Assembly (NCBI RefSeq): GCF_020379485.1
Contig: NW_026014791.1
Span: forward strand, 1-64,000
Source of the DNA: Brassica napus
Taxonomy: Eukaryota; Streptophyta; Magnoliopsida; Brassicales; Brassicaceae
Length of the DNA: 64,000 nt
Reading direction: 5' to 3'
How positions within the stretch are numbered: position 1 is the stretch's first letter; each line of letters starts with the position of its first letter. The position numbers and the translations under genes were made by a program. The notes under the pieces were generated by a model that was not told the DNA's origin, made no database searches, and saw only the letters and a list, made by a program, of their open reading frames with translations. Shown in pieces: positions 25,201-40,200 of this stretch.

Positions 25201-28200
25201 TGAATCACTTTGTAAGAAGCTTGATTTGGATACATAAAGTGGTGGAGAATCACCAGGAAGTTGAATAAATCTCATAGGAGTTGGCATGAAGAAGTTATCC
25301 CACTTTCAAATCAGGTGATTCCAGTTTCCCAGTTTGGGAATAGCACAGCTTCTTCGTCGTTCCAATCAAACCAGGATGAATCACTTTGTAAGAAGCTTGA
25401 TTTGGATACATAAAGTGGTGGAGAATCACCAGGAAGTTGAATAAATCTCATAGGAGTTGGCATGAAGAAGTTATCCCACTTTCAAATCAGGTGATTCCAG
25501 TTTCCCAGTTTGGGAATAGCACAGCTTCTTCGTCGTTCCAATCAAACCAGGATGAATCTCTTTGTAAGAAGCTTGATTTGGATACATAAAGTGGTGGAGA
25601 ATCACCAGGAAGTTGAATAAATCTCATAGGAGTTGGCATGAAGAAGTTATCCCACTTTCAAATCAGGTGATTCCAGTTTCCCAGTTTGGGAATAGCACAG
25701 CTTCTTCGTCGTTCCAATCAAACCAGGATGAATCACTTTGTAAGAAGCTTGATTTGGATACATAAAGTGGTGGAGAATCACCAGGAAGTTGAATAAATCT
25801 CATAGGAGTTGGCATGAAGAAGTTATCCCACTTTCAAATCAGGTGATTCCAGTTTCCCAGTTTGGGAATAGCACAGCTTCTTCGTCGTTCCAATCAAACC
25901 AGGATGAATCACTTTGTAAGAAGCTTGATTTGGATACATAAAGTGGTGGAGAATCACCAGGAAGTTGAATAAATCTCATAGGAGTTGGCATGAAGAAGTT
26001 ATCCCACTTTCAAATCAGGTGATTCCAGTTTCCCAGTTTGGGAATAGCACAGCTTCTTCGTCGTTCCAATCAAACCAGGATGAATCTCTTTGTAAGAAGC
26101 TTGATTTGGATACATAAAGTGGTGGAGAATCACCAGGAAGTTGAATAAATCTCATAGGAGTTGGCATGAAGAAGTTATCCCACTTTCAAATCAGGTGATT
26201 CCAGTTTCCCAGTTTGGGAATAGCACAGCTTCTTCGTCGTTCCAATCAAACCAGGATGAATCTCTTTGTAAGAAGCTTGATTTGGATACATAAAGTGGTG
26301 GAGAATCACCAGGAAGTTGAATAAATCTCATAGGAGTTGGCATGAAGAAGTTATCCCACTTTCAAATCAGGTGATTCCAGTTTCCCAGTTTGGGAATAGC
26401 ACAGCTTCTTCGTCGTTCCAATCAAACCAGGATGAATCACTTTGTAAGAAGCTTGATTTGGATACATAAAGTGGTGGAGAATCACCAGGAAGTTGAATAA
26501 ATCTCATAGGAGTTGGCATGAAGAAGTTATCCCACTTTCAAATCAGGTGATTCCAGTTTCCCAGTTTGGGAATAGCACAGCTTCTTCGTCGTTCCAATCA
26601 AACCAGGATGAATCTCTTTGTAAGAAGCTTGATTTGGATACATAAAGTGGTGGAGAATCACCAGGAAGTTGAATAAATCTCATAGGAGTTGGCATGAAGA
26701 AGTTATCCCACTTTCAAATCAGGTGATTCCAGTTTCCCAGTTTGGGAATAGCACAGCTTCTTCGTCGTTCCAATCAAACCAGGATGAATCACTTTGTAAG
26801 AAGCTTGATTTGGATACATAAAGTGGTGGAGAATCACCAGGAAGTTGAATAAATCTCATAGGAGTTGGCATGAAGAAGTTATCCCACTTTCAAATCAGGT
26901 GATTCCAGTTTCCCAGTTTGGGAATAGCACAGCTTCTTCGTCGTTCCAATCAAACCAGGATGAATCTCTTTGTAAGAAGCTTGATTTGGATACATAAAGT
27001 GGTGGAGAATCACCAGGAAGTTGAATAAATCTCATAGGAGTTGGCATGAAGAAGTTATCCCACTTTCAAATCAGGTGATTCCAGTTTCCCAGTTTGGGAA
27101 TAGCACAGCTTCTTCGTCGTTCCAATCAAACCAGGATGAATCACTTTGTAAGAAGCTTGATTTGGATACATAAAGTGGTGGAGAATCACCAGGAAGTTGA
27201 ATAAATCTCATAGGAGTTGGCATGAAGAAGTTATCCCACTTTCAAATCAGGTGATTCCAGTTTCCCAGTTTGGGAATAGCACAGCTTCTTCGTCGTTCCA
27301 ATCAAACCAGGATGAATCTCTTTGTAAGAAGCTTGATTTGGATACATAAAGTGGTGGAGAATCACCAGGAAGTTGAATAAATCTCATAGGAGTTGGCATG
27401 AAGAAGTTATCCCACTTTCAAATCAGGTGATTCCAGTTTCCCAGTTTGGGAATAGCACAGCTTCTTCGTCGTTCCAATCAAACCAGGATGAATCACTTTG
27501 TAAGAAGCTTGATTTGGATACATAAAGTGGTGGAGAATCACCAGGAAGTTGAATAAATCTCATAGGAGTTGGCATGAAGAAGTTATCCCACTTTCAAATC
27601 AGGTGATTCCAGTTTCCCAGTTTGGGAATAGCACAGCTTCTTCGTCGTTCCAATCAAACCAGGATGAATCACTTTGTAAGAAGCTTGATTTGGATACATA
27701 AAGTGGTGGAGAATCACCAGGAAGTTGAATAAATCTCATAGGAGTTGGCATGAAGAAGTTATCCCACTTTCAAATCAGGTGATTCCAGTTTCCCAGTTTG
27801 GGAATAGCACAGCTTCTTCGTCGTTCCAATCAAACCAGGATGAATCACTTTGTAAGAAGCTTGATTTGGATACATAAAGTGGTGGAGAATCACCAGGAAG
27901 TTGAATAAATCTCATAGGAGTTGGCATGAAGAAGTTATCCCACTTTCAAATCAGGTGATTCCAGTTTCCCAGTTTGGGAATAGCACAGCTTCTTCGTCGT
28001 TCCAATCAAACCAGGATGAATCACTTTGTAAGAAGCTTGATTTGGATACATAAAGTGGTGGAGAATCACCAGGAAGTTGAATAAATCTCATAGGAGTTGG
28101 CATGAAGAAGTTATCCCACTTTCAAATCAGGTGATTCCAGTTTCCCAGTTTGGGAATAGCACAGCTTCTTCGTCGTTCCAATCAAACCAGGATGAATCAC

Positions 28201-31200
28201 TTTGTAAGAAGCTTGATTTGGATACATAAAGTGGTGGAGAATCACCAGGAAGTTGAATAAATCTCATAGGAGTTGGCATGAAGAAGTTATCCCACTTTCA
28301 AATCAGGTGATTCCAGTTTCCCAGTTTGGGAATAGCACAGCTTCTTCGTCGTTCCAATCAAACCAGGATGAATCACTTTGTAAGAAGCTTGATTTGGATA
28401 CATAAAGTGGTGGAGAATCACCAGGAAGTTGAATAAATCTCATAGGAGTTGGCATGAAGAAGTTATCCCACTTTCAAATCAGGTGATTCCAGTTTCCCAG
28501 TTTGGGAATAGCACAGCTTCTTCGTCGTTCCAATCAAACCAGGATGAATCACTTTGTAAGAAGCTTGATTTGGATACATAAAGTGGTGGAGAATCACCAG
28601 GAAGTTGAATAAATCTCATAGGAGTTGGCATGAAGAAGTTATCCCACTTTCAAATCAGGTGATTCCAGTTTCCCAGTTTGGGAATAGCACAGCTTCTTCG
28701 TCGTTCCAATCAAACCAGGATGAATCTCTTTGTAAGAAGCTTGATTTGGATACATAAAGTGGTGGAGAATCACCAGGAAGTTGAATAAATCTCATAGGAG
28801 TTGGCATGAAGAAGTTATCCCACTTTCAAATCAGGTGATTCCAGTTTCCCAGTTTGGGAATAGCACAGCTTCTTCGTCGTTCCAATCAAACCAGGATGAA
28901 TCTCTTTGTAAGAAGCTTGATTTGGATACATAAAGTGGTGGAGAATCACCAGGAAGTTGAATAAATCTCATAGGAGTTGGCATGAAGAAGTTATCCCACT
29001 TTCAAATCAGGTGATTCCAGTTTCCCAGTTTGGGAATAGCACAGCTTCTTCGTCGTTCCAATCAAACCAGGATGAATCTCTTTGTAAGAAGCTTGATTTG
29101 GATACATAAAGTGGTGGAGAATCACCAGGAAGTTGAATAAATCTCATAGGAGTTGGCATGAAGAAGTTATCCCACTTTCAAATCAGGTGATTCCAGTTTC
29201 CCAGTTTGGGAATAGCACAGCTTCTTCGTCGTTCCAATCAAACCAGGATGAATCTCTTTGTAAGAAGCTTGATTTGGATACATAAAGTGGTGGAGAATCA
29301 CCAGGAAGTTGAATAAATCTCATAGGAGTTGGCATGAAGAAGTTATCCCACTTTCAAATCAGGTGATTCCAGTTTCCCAGTTTGGGAATAGCACAGCTTC
29401 TTCGTCGTTCCAATCAAACCAGGATGAATCACTTTGTAAGAAGCTTGATTTGGATACATAAAGTGGTGGAGAATCACCAGGAAGTTGAATAAATCTCATA
29501 GGAGTTGGCATGAAGAAGTTATCCCACTTTCAAATCAGGTGATTCCAGTTTCCCAGTTTGGGAATAGCACAGCTTCTTCGTCGTTCCAATCAAACCAGGA
29601 TGAATCTCTTTGTAAGAAGCTTGATTTGGATACATAAAGTGGTGGAGAATCACCAGGAAGTTGAATAAATCTCATAGGAGTTGGCATGAAGAAGTTATCC
29701 CACTTTCAAATCAGGTGATTCCAGTTTCCCAGTTTGGGAATAGCACAGCTTCTTCGTCGTTCCAATCAAACCAGGATGAATCACTTTGTAAGAAGCTTGA
29801 TTTGGATACATAAAGTGGTGGAGAATCACCAGGAAGTTGAATAAATCTCATAGGAGTTGGCATGAAGAAGTTATCCCACTTTCAAATCAGGTGATTCCAG
29901 TTTCCCAGTTTGGGAATAGCACAGCTTCTTCGTCGTTCCAATCAAACCAGGATGAATCTCTTTGTAAGAAGCTTGATTTGGATACATAAAGTGGTGGAGA
30001 ATCACCAGGAAGTTGAATAAATCTCATAGGAGTTGGCATGAAGAAGTTATCCCACTTTCAAATCAGGTGATTCCAGTTTCCCAGTTTGGGAATAGCACAG
30101 CTTCTTCGTCGTTCCAATCAAACCAGGATGAATCACTTTGTAAGAAGCTTGATTTGGATACATAAAGTGGTGGAGAATCACCAGGAAGTTGAATAAATCT
30201 CATAGGAGTTGGCATGAAGAAGTTATCCCACTTTCAAATCAGGTGATTCCAGTTTCCCAGTTTGGGAATAGCACAGCTTCTTCGTCGTTCCAATCAAACC
30301 AGGATGAATCTCTTTGTAAGAAGCTTGATTTGGATACATAAAGTGGTGGAGAATCACCAGGAAGTTGAATAAATCTCATAGGAGTTGGCATGAAGAAGTT
30401 ATCCCACTTTCAAATCAGGTGATTCCAGTTTCCCAGTTTGGGAATAGCACAGCTTCTTCGTCGTTCCAATCAAACCAGGATGAATCTCTTTGTAAGAAGC
30501 TTGATTTGGATACATAAAGTGGTGGAGAATCACCAGGAAGTTGAATAAATCTCATAGGAGTTGGCATGAAGAAGTTATCCCACTTTCAAATCAGGTGATT
30601 CCAGTTTCCCAGTTTGGGAATAGCACAGCTTCTTCGTCGTTCCAATCAAACCAGGATGAATCTCTTTGTAAGAAGCTTGATTTGGATACATAAAGTGGTG
30701 GAGAATCACCAGGAAGTTGAATAAATCTCATAGGAGTTGGCATGAAGAAGTTATCCCACTTTCAAATCAGGTGATTCCAGTTTCCCAGTTTGGGAATAGC
30801 ACAGCTTCTTCGTCGTTCCAATCAAACCAGGATGAATCACTTTGTAAGAAGCTTGATTTGGATACATAAAGTGGTGGAGAATCACCAGGAAGTTGAATAA
30901 ATCTCATAGGAGTTGGCATGAAGAAGTTATCCCACTTTCAAATCAGGTGATTCCAGTTTCCCAGTTTGGGAATAGCACAGCTTCTTCGTCGTTCCAATCA
31001 AACCAGGATGAATCTCTTTGTAAGAAGCTTGATTTGGATACATAAAGTGGTGGAGAATCACCAGGAAGTTGAATAAATCTCATAGGAGTTGGCATGAAGA
31101 AGTTATCCCACTTTCAAATCAGGTGATTCCAGTTTCCCAGTTTGGGAATAGCACAGCTTCTTCGTCGTTCCAATCAAACCAGGATGAATCACTTTGTAAG

Positions 31201-33440
31201 AAGCTTGATTTGGATACATAAAGTGGTGGAGAATCACCAGGAAGTTGAATAAATCTCATAGGAGTTGGCATGAAGAAGTTATCCCACTTTCAAATCAGGT
31301 GATTCCAGTTTCCCAGTTTGGGAATAGCACAGCTTCTTCGTCGTTCCAATCAAACCAGGATGAATCACTTTGTAAGAAGCTTGATTTGGATACATAAAGT
31401 GGTGGAGAATCACCAGGAAGTTGAATAAATCTCATAGGAGTTGGCATGAAGAAGTTATCCCACTTTCAAATCAGGTGATTCCAGTTTCCCAGTTTGGGAA
31501 TAGCACAGCTTCTTCGTCGTTCCAATCAAACCAGGATGAATCACTTTGTAAGAAGCTTGATTTGGATACATAAAGTGGTGGAGAATCACCAGGAAGTTGA
31601 ATAAATCTCATAGGAGTTGGCATGAAGAAGTTATCCCACTTTCAAATCAGGTGATTCCAGTTTCCCAGTTTGGGAATAGCACAGCTTCTTCGTCGTTCCA
31701 ATCAAACCAGGATGAATCACTTTGTAAGAAGCTTGATTTGGATACATAAAGTGGTGGAGAATCACCAGGAAGTTGAATAAATCTCATAGGAGTTGGCATG
31801 AAGAAGTTATCCCACTTTCAAATCAGGTGATTCCAGTTTCCCAGTTTGGGAATAGCACAGCTTCTTCGTCGTTCCAATCAAACCAGGATGAATCACTTTG
31901 TAAGAAGCTTGATTTGGATACATAAAGTGGTGGAGAATCACCAGGAAGTTGAATAAATCTCATAGGAGTTGGCATGAAGAAGTTATCCCACTTTCAAATC
32001 AGGTGATTCCAGTTTCCCAGTTTGGGAATAGCACAGCTTCTTCGTCGTTCCAATCAAACCAGGATGAATCACTTTGTAAGAAGCTTGATTTGGATACATA
32101 AAGTGGTGGAGAATCACCAGGAAGTTGAATAAATCTCATAGGAGTTGGCATGAAGAAGTTATCCCACTTTCAAATCAGGTGATTCCAGTTTCCCAGTTTG
32201 GGAATAGCACAGCTTCTTCGTCGTTCCAATCAAACCAGGATGAATCTCTTTGTAAGAAGCTTGATTTGGATACATAAAGTGGTGGAGAATCACCAGGAAG
32301 TTGAATAAATCTCATAGGAGTTGGCATGAAGAAGTTATCCCACTTTCAAATCAGGTGATTCCAGTTTCCCAGTTTGGGAATAGCACAGCTTCTTCGTCGT
32401 TCCAATCAAACCAGGATGAATCACTTTGTAAGAAGCTTGATTTGGATACATAAAGTGGTGGAGAATCACCAGGAAGTTGAATAAATCTCATAGGAGTTGG
32501 CATGAAGAAGTTATCCCACTTTCAAATCAGGTGATTCCAGTTTCCCAGTTTGGGAATAGCACAGCTTCTTCGTCGTTCCAATCAAACCAGGATGAATCAC
32601 TTTGTAAGAAGCTTGATTTGGATACATAAAGTGGTGGAGAATCACCAGGAAGTTGAATAAATCTCATAGGAGTTGGCATGAAGAAGTTATCCCACTTTCA
32701 AATCAGGTGATTCCAGTTTCCCAGTTTGGGAATAGCACAGCTTCTTCGTCGTTCCAATCAAACCAGGATGAATCACTTTGTAAGAAGCTTGATTTGGATA
32801 CATAAAGTGGTGGAGAATCACCAGGAAGTTGAATAAATCTCATAGGAGTTGGCATGAAGAAGTTATCCCACTTTCAAATCAGGTGATTCCAGTTTCCCAG
32901 TTTGGGAATAGCACAGCTTCTTCGTCGTTCCAATCAAACCAGGATGAATCACTTTGTAAGAAGCTTGATTTGGATACATAAAGTGGTGGAGAATCACCAG
33001 GAAGTTGAATAAATCTCATAGGAGTTGGCATGAAGAAGTTATCCCACTTTCAAATCAGGTGATTCCAGTTTCCCAGTTTGGGAATAGCACAGCTTCTTCG
33101 TCGTTCCAATCAAACCAGGATGAATCTCTTTGTAAGAAGCTTGATTTGGATACATAAAGTGGTGGAGAATCACCAGGAAGTTGAATAAATCTCATAGGAG
33201 TTGGCATGAAGAAGTTATCCCACTTTCAAATCAGGTGATTCCAGTTTCCCAGTTTGGGAATAGCACAGCTTCTTCGTCGTTCCAATCAAACCAGGATGAA
33301 TCTCTTTGTAAGAAGCTTGATTTGGATACATAAAGTGGTGGAGAATCACCAGGAAGTTGAATAAATCTCATAGGAGTTGGCATGAAGAAGTTATCCCACT
33401 TTCAAATCAGGTGATTCCAGTTTCCCAGTTTGGGAATAGC
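19231..33440 (+). repeat. Array 1 mosaic block: CTC and CAC units interspersed
   Basis: From the unit with AAGCTT at 19,409 the base before CTTTGTAAG varies between T (TGAATCTC) and A (TGAATCAC), while the other markers stay constant. Local order includes strict alternation (about 21.8-22.9 kb) and runs such as seven CAC units (about 27.5-28.6 kb) followed by four CTC units. CAC becomes more frequent to the right. The last CTC unit is at about 33.3 kb. Confidence 0.85.
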
Positions 33441-36400
33441 ACAGCTTCTTCGTCGTTCCAATCAAACCAGGATGAATCACTTTGTAAGAAGCTTGATTTG
33501 GATACATAAAGTGGTGGAGAATCACCAGGAAGTTGAATAAATCTCATAGGAGTTGGCATGAAGAAGTTATCCCACTTTCAAATCAGGTGATTCCAGTTTC
33601 CCAGTTTGGGAATAGCACAGCTTCTTCGTCGTTCCAATCAAACCAGGATGAATCACTTTGTAAGAAGCTTGATTTGGATACATAAAGTGGTGGAGAATCA
33701 CCAGGAAGTTGAATAAATCTCATAGGAGTTGGCATGAAGAAGTTATCCCACTTTCAAATCAGGTGATTCCAGTTTCCCAGTTTGGGAATAGCACAGCTTC
33801 TTCGTCGTTCCAATCAAACCAGGATGAATCACTTTGTAAGAAGCTTGATTTGGATACATAAAGTGGTGGAGAATCACCAGGAAGTTGAATAAATCTCATA
33901 GGAGTTGGCATGAAGAAGTTATCCCACTTTCAAATCAGGTGATTCCAGTTTCCCAGTTTGGGAATAGCACAGCTTCTTCGTCGTTCCAATCAAACCAGGA
34001 TGAATCACTTTGTAAGAAGCTTGATTTGGATACATAAAGTGGTGGAGAATCACCAGGAAGTTGAATAAATCTCATAGGAGTTGGCATGAAGAAGTTATCC
34101 CACTTTCAAATCAGGTGATTCCAGTTTCCCAGTTTGGGAATAGCACAGCTTCTTCGTCGTTCCAATCAAACCAGGATGAATCACTTTGTAAGAAGCTTGA
34201 TTTGGATACATAAAGTGGTGGAGAATCACCAGGAAGTTGAATAAATCTCATAGGAGTTGGCATGAAGAAGTTATCCCACTTTCAAATCAGGTGATTCCAG
34301 TTTCCCAGTTTGGGAATAGCACAGCTTCTTCGTCGTTCCAATCAAACCAGGATGAATCACTTTGTAAGAAGCTTGATTTGGATACATAAAGTGGTGGAGA
34401 ATCACCAGGAAGTTGAATAAATCTCATAGGAGTTGGCATGAAGAAGTTATCCCACTTTCAAATCAGGTGATTCCAGTTTCCCAGTTTGGGAATAGCACAG
34501 CTTCTTCGTCGTTCCAATCAAACCAGGATGAATCACTTTGTAAGAAGCTTGATTTGGATACATAAAGTGGTGGAGAATCACCAGGAAGTTGAATAAATCT
34601 CATAGGAGTTGGCATGAAGAAGTTATCCCACTTTCAAATCAGGTGATTCCAGTTTCCCAGTTTGGGAATAGCACAGCTTCTTCGTCGTTCCAATCAAACC
34701 AGGATGAATCACTTTGTAAGAAGCTTGATTTGGATACATAAAGTGGTGGAGAATCACCAGGAAGTTGAATAAATCTCATAGGAGTTGGCATGAAGAAGTT
34801 ATCCCACTTTCAAATCAGGTGATTCCAGTTTCCCAGTTTGGGAATAGCACAGCTTCTTCGTCGTTCCAATCAAACCAGGATGAATCACTTTGTAAGAAGC
34901 TTGATTTGGATACATAAAGTGGTGGAGAATCACCAGGAAGTTGAATAAATCTCATAGGAGTTGGCATGAAGAAGTTATCCCACTTTCAAATCAGGTGATT
35001 CCAGTTTCCCAGTTTGGGAATAGCACAGCTTCTTCGTCGTTCCAATCAAACCAGGATGAATCACTTTGTAAGAAGCTTGATTTGGATACATAAAGTGGTG
35101 GAGAATCACCAGGAAGTTGAATAAATCTCATAGGAGTTGGCATGAAGAAGTTATCCCACTTTCAAATCAGGTGATTCCAGTTTCCCAGTTTGGGAATAGC
35201 ACAGCTTCTTCGTCGTTCCAATCAAACCAGGATGAATCACTTTGTAAGAAGCTTGATTTGGATACATAAAGTGGTGGAGAATCACCAGGAAGTTGAATAA
35301 ATCTCATAGGAGTTGGCATGAAGAAGTTATCCCACTTTCAAATCAGGTGATTCCAGTTTCCCAGTTTGGGAATAGCACAGCTTCTTCGTCGTTCCAATCA
35401 AACCAGGATGAATCACTTTGTAAGAAGCTTGATTTGGATACATAAAGTGGTGGAGAATCACCAGGAAGTTGAATAAATCTCATAGGAGTTGGCATGAAGA
35501 AGTTATCCCACTTTCAAATCAGGTGATTCCAGTTTCCCAGTTTGGGAATAGCACAGCTTCTTCGTCGTTCCAATCAAACCAGGATGAATCACTTTGTAAG
35601 AAGCTTGATTTGGATACATAAAGTGGTGGAGAATCACCAGGAAGTTGAATAAATCTCATAGGAGTTGGCATGAAGAAGTTATCCCACTTTCAAATCAGGT
35701 GATTCCAGTTTCCCAGTTTGGGAATAGCACAGCTTCTTCGTCGTTCCAATCAAACCAGGATGAATCACTTTGTAAGAAGCTTGATTTGGATACATAAAGT
35801 GGTGGAGAATCACCAGGAAGTTGAATAAATCTCATAGGAGTTGGCATGAAGAAGTTATCCCACTTTCAAATCAGGTGATTCCAGTTTCCCAGTTTGGGAA
35901 TAGCACAGCTTCTTCGTCGTTCCAATCAAACCAGGATGAATCACTTTGTAAGAAGCTTGATTTGGATACATAAAGTGGTGGAGAATCACCAGGAAGTTGA
36001 ATAAATCTCATAGGAGTTGGCATGAAGAAGTTATCCCACTTTCAAATCAGGTGATTCCAGTTTCCCAGTTTGGGAATAGCACAGCTTCTTCGTCGTTCCA
36101 ATCAAACCAGGATGAATCACTTTGTAAGAAGCTTGATTTGGATACATAAAGTGGTGGAGAATCACCAGGAAGTTGAATAAATCTCATAGGAGTTGGCATG
36201 AAGAAGTTATCCCACTTTCAAATCAGGTGATTCCAGTTTCCCAGTTTGGGAATAGCACAGCTTCTTCGTCGTTCCAATCAAACCAGGATGAATCACTTTG
36301 TAAGAAGCTTGATTTGGATACATAAAGTGGTGGAGAATCACCAGGAAGTTGAATAAATCTCATAGGAGTTGGCATGAAGAAGTTATCCCACTTTCAAATC

Positions 36401-36460
36401 AGGTGATTCCAGTTTCCCAGTTTGGGAATAGCACAGCTTCTTCGTCGTTCCAATCAAACC
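33441..36460 (+). repeat. Array 1 block B: uniform CAC / GTAAG / GGCATG units
   Basis: From the unit with AAGCTT at 33,489 to that at 36,305 every unit reads TGAATCACTTTGTAAG and GGCATG. The T variant is lost. Confidence 0.85.
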
Positions 36461-37250
36461 AGGATGAATCACTTTGTGAGAAGCTTGATTTGGATACATA
36501 AAGTGGTGGAGAATCACCAGGAAGTTGAATAAATCTCATAGGAGTTGGCATGAAGAAGTTATCCCACTTTCAAATCAGGTGATTCCAGTTTCCCAGTTTG
36601 GGAATAGCACAGCTTCTTCGTCGTTCCAATCAAACCAGGATGAATCACTTTGTAAGAAGCTTGATTTGGATACATAAAGTGGTGGAGAATCACCAGGAAG
36701 TTGAATAAATCTCATAGGAGTTGGCATGAAGAAGTTATCCCACTTTCAAATCAGGTGATTCCAGTTTCCCAGTTTGGGAATAGCACAGCTTCTTCGTCGT
36801 TCCAATCAAACCAGGATGAATCACTTTGTGAGAAGCTTGATTTGGATACATAAAGTGGTGGAGAATCACCAGGAAGTTGAATAAATCTCATAGGAGTTGG
36901 CATGAAGAAGTTATCCCACTTTCAAATCAGGTGATTCCAGTTTCCCAGTTTGGGAATAGCACAGCTTCTTCGTCGTTCCAATCAAACCAGGATGAATCAC
37001 TTTGTAAGAAGCTTGATTTGGATACATAAAGTGGTGGAGAATCACCAGGAAGTTGAATAAATCTCATAGGAGTTGGCATGAAGAAGTTATCCCACTTTCA
37101 AATCAGGTGATTCCAGTTTCCCAGTTTGGGAATAGCACAGCTTCTTCGTCGTTCCAATCAAACCAGGATGAATCACTTTGTGAGAAGCTTGATTTGGATA
37201 CATAAAGTGGTGGAGAATCACCAGGAAGTTGAATAAATCTCATAGGAGTT
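36461..37250 (+). repeat. Array 1 transition block: GTGAG and GTAAG units alternate
   Basis: GTGAG first appears at the unit with AAGCTT at 36,481, then GTAAG (36,657), GTGAG (36,833), GTAAG (37,009) and GTGAG (37,185). This is a short dimer-like alternation, still with GGCATG until 37,250. Confidence 0.83.
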
Positions 37251-40200
37251 GGGATGAAGAAGTTATCCCACTTTCAAATCAGGTGATTCCAGTTTCCCAG
37301 TTTGGGAATAGCACAGCTTCTTCGTCGTTCCAATCAAACCAGGATGAATCACTTTGTGAGAAGCTTGATTTGGATACATAAAGTGGTGGAGAATCACCAG
37401 GAAGTTGAATAAATCTCATAGGAGTTGGGATGAAGAAGTTATCCCACTTTCAAATCAGGTGATTCCAGTTTCCCAGTTTGGGAATAGCACAGCTTCTTCG
37501 TCGTTCCAATCAAACCAGGATGAATCACTTTGTGAGAAGCTTGATTTGGATACATAAAGTGGTGGAGAATCACCAGGAAGTTGAATAAATCTCATAGGAG
37601 TTGGGATGAAGAAGTTATCCCACTTTCAAATCAGGTGATTCCAGTTTCCCAGTTTGGGAATAGCACAGCTTCTTCGTCGTTCCAATCAAACCAGGATGAA
37701 TCACTTTGTAAGAAGCTTGATTTGGATACATAAAGTGGTGGAGAATCACCAGGAAGTTGAATAAATCTCATAGGAGTTGGGATGAAGAAGTTATCCCACT
37801 TTCAAATCAGGTGATTCCAGTTTCCCAGTTTGGGAATAGCACAGCTTCTTCGTCGTTCCAATCAAACCAGGATGAATCACTTTGTGAGAAGCTTGATTTG
37901 GATACATAAAGTGGTGGAGAATCACCAGGAAGTTGAATAAATCTCATAGGAGTTGGGATGAAGAAGTTATCCCACTTTCAAATCAGGTGATTCCAGTTTC
38001 CCAGTTTGGGAATAGCACAGCTTCTTCGTCGTTCCAATCAAACCAGGATGAATCACTTTGTGAGAAGCTTGATTTGGATACATAAAGTGGTGGAGAATCA
38101 CCAGGAAGTTGAATAAATCTCATAGGAGTTGGGATGAAGAAGTTATCCCACTTTCAAATCAGGTGATTCCAGTTTCCCAGTTTGGGAATAGCACAGCTTC
38201 TTCGTCGTTCCAATCAAACCAGGATGAATCACTTTGTGAGAAGCTTGATTTGGATACATAAAGTGGTGGAGAATCACCAGGAAGTTGAATAAATCTCATA
38301 GGAGTTGGGATGAAGAAGTTATCCCACTTTCAAATCAGGTGATTCCAGTTTCCCAGTTTGGGAATAGCACAGCTTCTTCGTCGTTCCAATCAAACCAGGA
38401 TGAATCACTTTGTGAGAAGCTTGATTTGGATACATAAAGTGGTGGAGAATCACCAGGAAGTTGAATAAATCTCATAGGAGTTGGGATGAAGAAGTTATCC
38501 CACTTTCAAATCAGGTGATTCCAGTTTCCCAGTTTGGGAATAGCACAGCTTCTTCGTCGTTCCAATCAAACCAGGATGAATCACTTTGTGAGAAGCTTGA
38601 TTTGGATACATAAAGTGGTGGAGAATCACCAGGAAGTTGAATAAATCTCATAGGAGTTGGGATGAAGAAGTTATCCCACTTTCAAATCAGGTGATTCCAG
38701 TTTCCCAGTTTGGGAATAGCACAGCTTCTTCGTCGTTCCAATCAAACCAGGATGAATCACTTTGTGAGAAGCTTGATTTGGATACATAAAGTGGTGGAGA
38801 ATCACCAGGAAGTTGAATAAATCTCATAGGAGTTGGGATGAAGAAGTTATCCCACTTTCAAATCAGGTGATTCCAGTTTCCCAGTTTGGGAATAGCACAG
38901 CTTCTTCGTCGTTCCAATCAAACCAGGATGAATCACTTTGTGAGAAGCTTGATTTGGATACATAAAGTGGTGGAGAATCACCAGGAAGTTGAATAAATCT
39001 CATAGGAGTTGGGATGAAGAAGTTATCCCACTTTCAAATCAGGTGATTCCAGTTTCCCAGTTTGGGAATAGCACAGCTTCTTCGTCGTTCCAATCAAACC
39101 AGGATGAATCACTTTGTGAGAAGCTTGATTTGGATACATAAAGTGGTGGAGAATCACCAGGAAGTTGAATAAATCTCATAGGAGTTGGGATGAAGAAGTT
39201 ATCCCACTTTCAAATCAGGTGATTCCAGTTTCCCAGTTTGGGAATAGCACAGCTTCTTCGTCGTTCCAATCAAACCAGGATGAATCACTTTGTGAGAAGC
39301 TTGATTTGGATACATAAAGTGGTGGAGAATCACCAGGAAGTTGAATAAATCTCATAGGAGTTGGGATGAAGAAGTTATCCCACTTTCAAATCAGGTGATT
39401 CCAGTTTCCCAGTTTGGGAATAGCACAGCTTCTTCGTCGTTCCAATCAAACCAGGATGAATCACTTTGTGAGAAGCTTGATTTGGATACATAAAGTGGTG
39501 GAGAATCACCAGGAAGTTGAATAAATCTCATAGGAGTTGGGATGAAGAAGTTATCCCACTTTCAAATCAGGTGATTCCAGTTTCCCAGTTTGGGAATAGC
39601 ACAGCTTCTTCGTCGTTCCAATCAAACCAGGATGAATCACTTTGTGAGAAGCTTGATTTGGATACATAAAGTGGTGGAGAATCACCAGGAAGTTGAATAA
39701 ATCTCATAGGAGTTGGGATGAAGAAGTTATCCCACTTTCAAATCAGGTGATTCCAGTTTCCCAGTTTGGGAATAGCACAGCTTCTTCGTCGTTCCAATCA
39801 AACCAGGATGAATCACTTTGTGAGAAGCTTGATTTGGATACATAAAGTGGTGGAGAATCACCAGGAAGTTGAATAAATCTCATAGGAGTTGGGATGAAGA
39901 AGTTATCCCACTTTCAAATCAGGTGATTCCAGTTTCCCAGTTTGGGAATAGCACAGCTTCTTCGTCGTTCCAATCAAACCAGGATGAATCACTTTGTGAG
40001 AAGCTTGATTTGGATACATAAAGTGGTGGAGAATCACCAGGAAGTTGAATAAATCTCATAGGAGTTGGGATGAAGAAGTTATCCCACTTTCAAATCAGGT
40101 GATTCCAGTTTCCCAGTTTGGGAATAGCACAGCTTCTTCGTCGTTCCAATCAAACCAGGATGAATCACTTTGTGAGAAGCTTGATTTGGATACATAAAGT

